Positions 60,922 through 64,000 of a DNA stretch of 64,000 bases are shown in pieces (within the stretch, counting starts at the first letter, position 1; the number at the start of each line of letters is the position of its first letter). The notes below the pieces were generated by a model. The model was given only the letters and a program-made list of their open reading frames with translations. It ran no database searches and was not told where the DNA came from. The position numbers and the translations under genes are program-made. The DNA is taken from contig JBASRE010000005.1 of the NCBI GenBank assembly GCA_049273695.1, positions 62,001-126,000 on the forward strand, given 5' to 3'. The DNA comes from UBA11740 sp049273695 (lineage in GTDB: Bacteria; Acidobacteriota; Blastocatellia; Pyrinomonadales; Pyrinomonadaceae).

Positions 60922-63072
60922 CTACGAACCAAATCCGCGCTTCCTCATCAAGGCTTCGACCTTTGGATCGCGGCCGCGGAAATTGCGGTAACCGATCGCC
61001 GGGTCGACTGTGTTGCCGACTGAGAAGATATTCTTGCGCAGCCGCTCCGAGACTTTCTTGTCGTACGCTCCGCCACCTTCTGTGAAAGCGCCGAACGCGT
61101 CAGCAGTAATCACATCCGACCAAAGGTAGCTGTAGTAGCCCGCCGAATAAGCGTCGCTCGAGAACACGTGCAGGAAGTGCGGCAACCGGTGACGCAAGAC
61201 GATTTCTTTGGGCATCCCAATCTCCGCCAACGCTTCCTTCTCAAAAGTCTTCGCATCAAGCTTTTTGTCACCCAGCAGGTGCAGCTTCATATCGAGAATC
61301 GCGGCTGCCAGATATTCAACCGTTGCAAATCCCTGATTGAATGTCTTCGAACGATCAATCTTAGCAACCAACTCCTGCGGGATTGGTTTGCCGGTCTCGT
61401 AGTGCAAGGCAAACTTTTGCAGCACCTGGGGTGTGGACAGCCAATGCTCCATTAACTGCGAAGGGAACTCGACGTAGTCGCGCGCCACGGCCGTTCCCGA
61501 CAGCGATGGATACGTGACGTTTGAATTCAAGCCGTGCAGCGCGTGACCGAATTCGTGGAACATGGTGACGGCGTCGTCCCACGAAATTAGCGTGGGCTCG
61601 CCTGGCTTGCCTTTCACGAAGTTCGAATTGTTGGAAACGATCGTTGTGATCTCGCCATCGACGCGCTCCTGAGTGCGGTAAGCATTCATCCAAGCGCCGG
61701 AACGTTTGCCTTGACGCGCGAACGGATCGAAGTACCAGAGGCCGATGTGCTTGCCCGAAGTTTTGTCCGCGACTTCCCAAACTTTGATGTCCGGATGCGC
61801 GACGGGAACATCAGCCGGGGTGAACTTGAAATTGAACAGCTCGCCCGCGACCCAGTGAATCGCTTCGCGCAGCTTGTCGAGTTGCAGGTAAGGCTTCACC
61901 TGGTTCTGATCGAGATCGTATTTCGCCTTGCGCACACGCTCCATGTAATAGCGGTAGTCCCAGGGCTCAATCTTGATCTTCGCGCCTTCTTTGTCGGCCA
62001 ACGCCTGCATGTCGGCGACTTCTTCATTCACGCGCTTCACCGCCGGCTTCCACACCGCCATCATCAACTCCATTGCGCGGTCAGGCGTTTTCGCCATTGA
62101 GGGCTCGACGCGCCAGTGTGCATGCGTTGTGTAGCCGAGCAGCTTGGCGCGTTCGGCGCGCAGTTTGAGGATTTGCGTGATGGCCGCGTTGTTGTCGCGC
62201 TCGTCCCCGTTGTCGCCGCGCATGATGAACATGCGCCAAACCCTTTCGCGCAGATCGCGGCGATCGGAGTACGTGAGAAATGGATCGACGGAAGATCGCG
62301 TATTAACGATCAGCCAGCCTTGCTGTTTCTTTTCCGCGGCCGCCGCTGCGGCAGCGTCTTTGATGGATTGCGGCAGGCCGGCGAGATCAGCATCACTCTT
62401 CAGTTGCACGAACTGATTGTTTTCTTCATAAAGCACGTTGGTGCTGAACTTGGTGAACAGGCCGGCGAGTTCCTGGTTAATCTCAGTCAAACGGGCCTTG
62501 GCTTTTGCGTCCAGCTTCGCGCCGGCGCGGACAAAGTTCGTGTAGTAGAGCCAGGCCAGGCGTTGTTGCTCGGCGTTCAGCTTCGCTTTTTCAGGCGAGT
62601 TGTAGACGGCTTCAAGGCGCTTGAACAGAGCCTCGTTCTGCGTGATTTTGTCGCTGAAAGCCGCCAGCTTCGGCGACATCTCTTTTTGCACGGTTTGAAA
62701 ATCGGGCGTATTCATCGTCGATTGCCAGACGTTGTACAACGTTCCGACGCGATCGAAAGTCTGGCCGGCGCGTTCCAGGGCGACGATGGTGTTTTCGAAT
62801 GTCGGCGCGGCCGAGTTGTTCGCAATCTTTTCGATGTCGGCGAGGTTCTCAGCCATCGCCGATTCCATGGCGGGCTTGAAGAACTCGACCTTCACGAGAT
62901 CAAAGCGCGGGACGCCGCCGTATGGGCCCTTCCATTCGGCGAGGAGCGGATTAGGATCCGCCGATGGGATCGCAGCCATCCTGGCCGCCTTCGCTTTCGG
63001 GTCCATTGCGGACATGCTTACGAGGGCCACCGCGAGCAACAGCGTCAGGAAACCAACTGATGAAATACGCAT
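60922..63072 (-). CDS. Exported M3-family oligopeptidase
   Basis: A 716-residue zinc metallopeptidase related to Dcp and oligopeptidase A. A signal peptide (GFLTLLLAVALVSMSA) is followed by the long helical domain (FENTIVALERAGQTFDRVGT LYNVW). The metal motif is VTMFHEFGHALHGL (HExxH), with the third ligand in the downstream RDYVEFPSQLMEHW glutamate region. SAGYYSYLWSDVITADAFGA F is also typical. It digests small peptides; with the POP and M23 enzymes nearby this region is rich in exported peptidases. Length is normal. Confidence 0.95.
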   Translation of the reverse strand: MRISSVGFLTLLLAVALVSMSAMDPKAKAARMAAIPSADPNPLLAEWKGPYGGVPRFDLVKVEFFKPAMESAMAENLADIEKIANNSAAPTFENTIVALERAGQTFDRVGTLYNVWQSTMNTPDFQTVQKEMSPKLAAFSDKITQNEALFKRLEAVYNSPEKAKLNAEQQRLAWLYYTNFVRAGAKLDAKAKARLTEINQELAGLFTKFSTNVLYEENNQFVQLKSDADLAGLPQSIKDAAAAAAAEKKQQGWLIVNTRSSVDPFLTYSDRRDLRERVWRMFIMRGDNGDERDNNAAITQILKLRAERAKLLGYTTHAHWRVEPSMAKTPDRAMELMMAVWKPAVKRVNEEVADMQALADKEGAKIKIEPWDYRYYMERVRKAKYDLDQNQVKPYLQLDKLREAIHWVAGELFNFKFTPADVPVAHPDIKVWEVADKTSGKHIGLWYFDPFARQGKRSGAWMNAYRTQERVDGEITTIVSNNSNFVKGKPGEPTLISWDDAVTMFHEFGHALHGLNSNVTYPSLSGTAVARDYVEFPSQLMEHWLSTPQVLQKFALHYETGKPIPQELVAKIDRSKTFNQGFATVEYLAAAILDMKLHLLGDKKLDAKTFEKEALAEIGMPKEIVLRHRLPHFLHVFSSDAYSAGYYSYLWSDVITADAFGAFTEGGGAYDKKVSERLRKNIFSVGNTVDPAIGYRNFRGRDPKVEALMRKRGFGS

Positions 63073-63160
63073 CGTTTTACTTCCTCTTAGACTGAGATTT
63101 TTGGGGATGAGCTTGATTAGTATATTGACGAGTGGAAGAGGTTGTACAGCGGGCTCGCCG

Positions 63161-63188
63161 GTGAGCAGTGTGCAGTGGGCGGTGGGCA
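63161..63188 (+). repeat. GTGNGCR heptamer array, four units
   Basis: GTGAGCA, GTGTGCA, GTGGGCG, GTGGGCA, directly before the second copy of the 69-bp core. Confidence 0.9.
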
Positions 63189-63257
63189 GTAAAACATAGC
63201 ATTGACACCCTAGTGTGATTGAACCTCAGCAACGCCGCGCTCGTGACGAGGGTTAAC
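63189..63257. repeat. 69-bp core of heptamer element, copy 2
   Basis: Identical to 44598-44666 at 66 of 69 positions (changes in the ATTGRACC, CAGYAAC and GGGTTWAC segments). It is flanked by four direct heptamers on the left and 15 inverted ones on the right. Confidence 0.9.
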
Positions 63258-63362
63258 TGCACACTGCACACTGCCCACCGCACACTGCTCACCGCCCACT
63301 GCCCACCGCTCATAGCCCACTGCTCACCGCCTACTGCTCACAGCTCACTGCTCACAGCTCAC
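63258..63362 (-). repeat. Inverted heptamer array, 15 units
   Basis: Fifteen uninterrupted YGCNCAC-type units (TGCACAC, CGCCCAC, AGCTCAC and others), the reverse complement of GTGNGCR. The TGA of the minus-strand phosphoesterase gene (63359-63361) is inside the last unit. Confidence 0.92.
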
Positions 63363-64000
63363 CGATTACTGTGCCAAACCTTTTTCTTGGACGTCTTCTT
63401 CCGGCGCTTAATCCCGCGGCGGGCCGGCAGCTTCTTTGGATCTGCGGTCGCCGCTTTCTTGACCACGCCGCCTTCGTCTTCAGCAATTTCGGCGAGCGTG
63501 CGTTTGGTGAGAACTGAATAAGGCTGAGTCTCCGCGATGTCTTCGCCTTCCTGGACGTACTCATCCTTATGTTTAATCAACAGCCATTGGCGGTCGCGAG
63601 TGCGCACCAACACGAACGAGCCTTTCAACTTTTTGCCGAGCAGAACAAATTTCAGATCACCCTTTTTCAGCCCGTCAGAAACTTTCTTCACGTTCTCAGG
63701 CGCGTAAACGCCGTAGTCCCAAACCATCACGGTGCCGCCGCCGTACTCGCCTTCGGGAATCACGCCCTCGAAGTCGGCATAGTCCACGGGATGATCTTCG
63801 ACCTGCATCGCGAGTCGCTTCACTGCCGGATCCATCGAAGGGCCTTTGGGCACGGCCCACGATTTCAAGACGCCGTCAGCTTCCAGCCGAAAGTCGTAAT
63901 GCAGTTGCGTCGCGCGATGCTTCTGCACGACGAAGATATTACCGAGCTCTGATCGCTTTTCTTTCGGGCCTGGTTCCGGTGTGACGTTGAAGCGGCGTTT
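63359..64000 (-). CDS. LigD-type DNA 3'-phosphoesterase, 5' end missing
   Basis: The frame stays open to the right edge, so the N-terminus lies outside the window; 213 codons are present. FVVQKHRATQLHYDFRLEAD GVLKSWAVPKGPSMDP is the core of the LigD phosphoesterase domain, with the HYDFRLE, EDHPVDYADFEGVIPEGEYG GGTVMVWD and late LKGSFVLVRTRDRQWLLIKH KD motifs. It trims 3' phosphates or ribonucleotides at breaks for end joining. After it there is only a Lys/Arg-rich tail (RRGIKRRKKTSKKKVWHSNR), so no ligase or polymerase domain follows; it looks like a stand-alone enzyme or a C-terminal domain. The stop codon lies in a repeat unit. Confidence 0.9.
   Translation of the reverse strand, partial: KRRFNVTPEPGPKEKRSELGNIFVVQKHRATQLHYDFRLEADGVLKSWAVPKGPSMDPAVKRLAMQVEDHPVDYADFEGVIPEGEYGGGTVMVWDYGVYAPENVKKVSDGLKKGDLKFVLLGKKLKGSFVLVRTRDRQWLLIKHKDEYVQEGEDIAETQPYSVLTKRTLAEIAEDEGGVVKKAATADPKKLPARRGIKRRKKTSKKKVWHSNR

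Noticed and set aside
63077..63313. Minus-strand ORF upstream of the M3 gene
   Set aside because: It covers the second heptamer element and has no ribosome binding site or credible composition.
1..64000. tRNA, rRNA, prophage or insertion sequence genes
   Set aside because: I saw no cloverleaf with a T-loop GTTCRA context, no rRNA sequence, and no transposase or phage structural protein; a covariance-model scan would be needed to exclude small RNAs.

Overview
The window looks like chromosomal DNA of an Acidobacteriota member, most likely of the Blastocatellia type. The grounds are VWA proteins of the acidobacterial VWFA-related type, TPR/CHAT and DUF4384 proteins, many exported hydrolases, moderate-to-high GC, and many palindromic or short-period repeats between genes. 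This is an inference from gene content. I saw no rRNA, tRNA, CRISPR array, transposase or prophage.

Layout. 0.1-9.8 kb holds mostly solitary genes: a CoA-binding protein, an M20 amidohydrolase, DUF2255 and DUF1801 proteins, three small genes, the ABC-F factor EttA, a DUF3667 zinc-ribbon membrane protein, and several palindromic repeat clusters. 9.8-15.9 kb has an MHS-type transporter and an ECF sigma factor followed closely by three VOC (glyoxalase-fold) proteins, a lipoprotein and a class II aldolase; the first VOC protein carries an N-terminal domain that may contact the sigma factor. 15.9-21.2 kb has a 1461-residue coiled-coil/HEAT protein and a Spy/CpxP-like protein. 21.4-23.7 kb has a TPR-Fis-receiver regulator divergent from a small secreted peptide gene. 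24-30.7 kb has a PrsW-like membrane protease, an MBL-fold hydrolase, a 7Fe ferredoxin, a DinB-like protein, small basic proteins, a variant CDP-alcohol phosphatidyltransferase, and a four-gene operon (YtxJ, DUF971, degenerate receiver, zinc ribbon).

30.9-39.7 kb is a signalling and proteolysis cluster: a TPR/trypsin-like protease faces a minus-strand set of Ser/Thr kinase with DUF4384 sensor, secreted DUF4384 protein, and TPR-CHAT caspase-like protein. 39.9-45.1 kb has a glucan phosphorylase, a macro-domain protein, a VWA protein and a DCC-family oxidoreductase. 45.3-48.9 kb is a PadR-regulated ABC exporter operon. 49.8-53.7 kb has an EF-G paralogue, a Shedu-like nuclease, and a hicB-higB-higA cluster in which higB carries two frameshifts. 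53.8-64 kb has a Wza-like export protein, a VWFA-related protein, prolyl oligopeptidase, M23 and M3 peptidases, and a LigD-type 3'-phosphoesterase running off the right edge.

Most notable are (i) the TPR-Fis-REC regulator with its divergent secreted peptide, which resembles in architecture a peptide-sensing system; (ii) heptamer arrays (GTGNGCR and AAGNGCY) that begin at or just after stop codons, always in gene-sense orientation, two of them built round a shared 69-bp core; and (iii) a perfect 15-bp inverted repeat enclosing the ribosome binding site and start codon of the lipoprotein gene.
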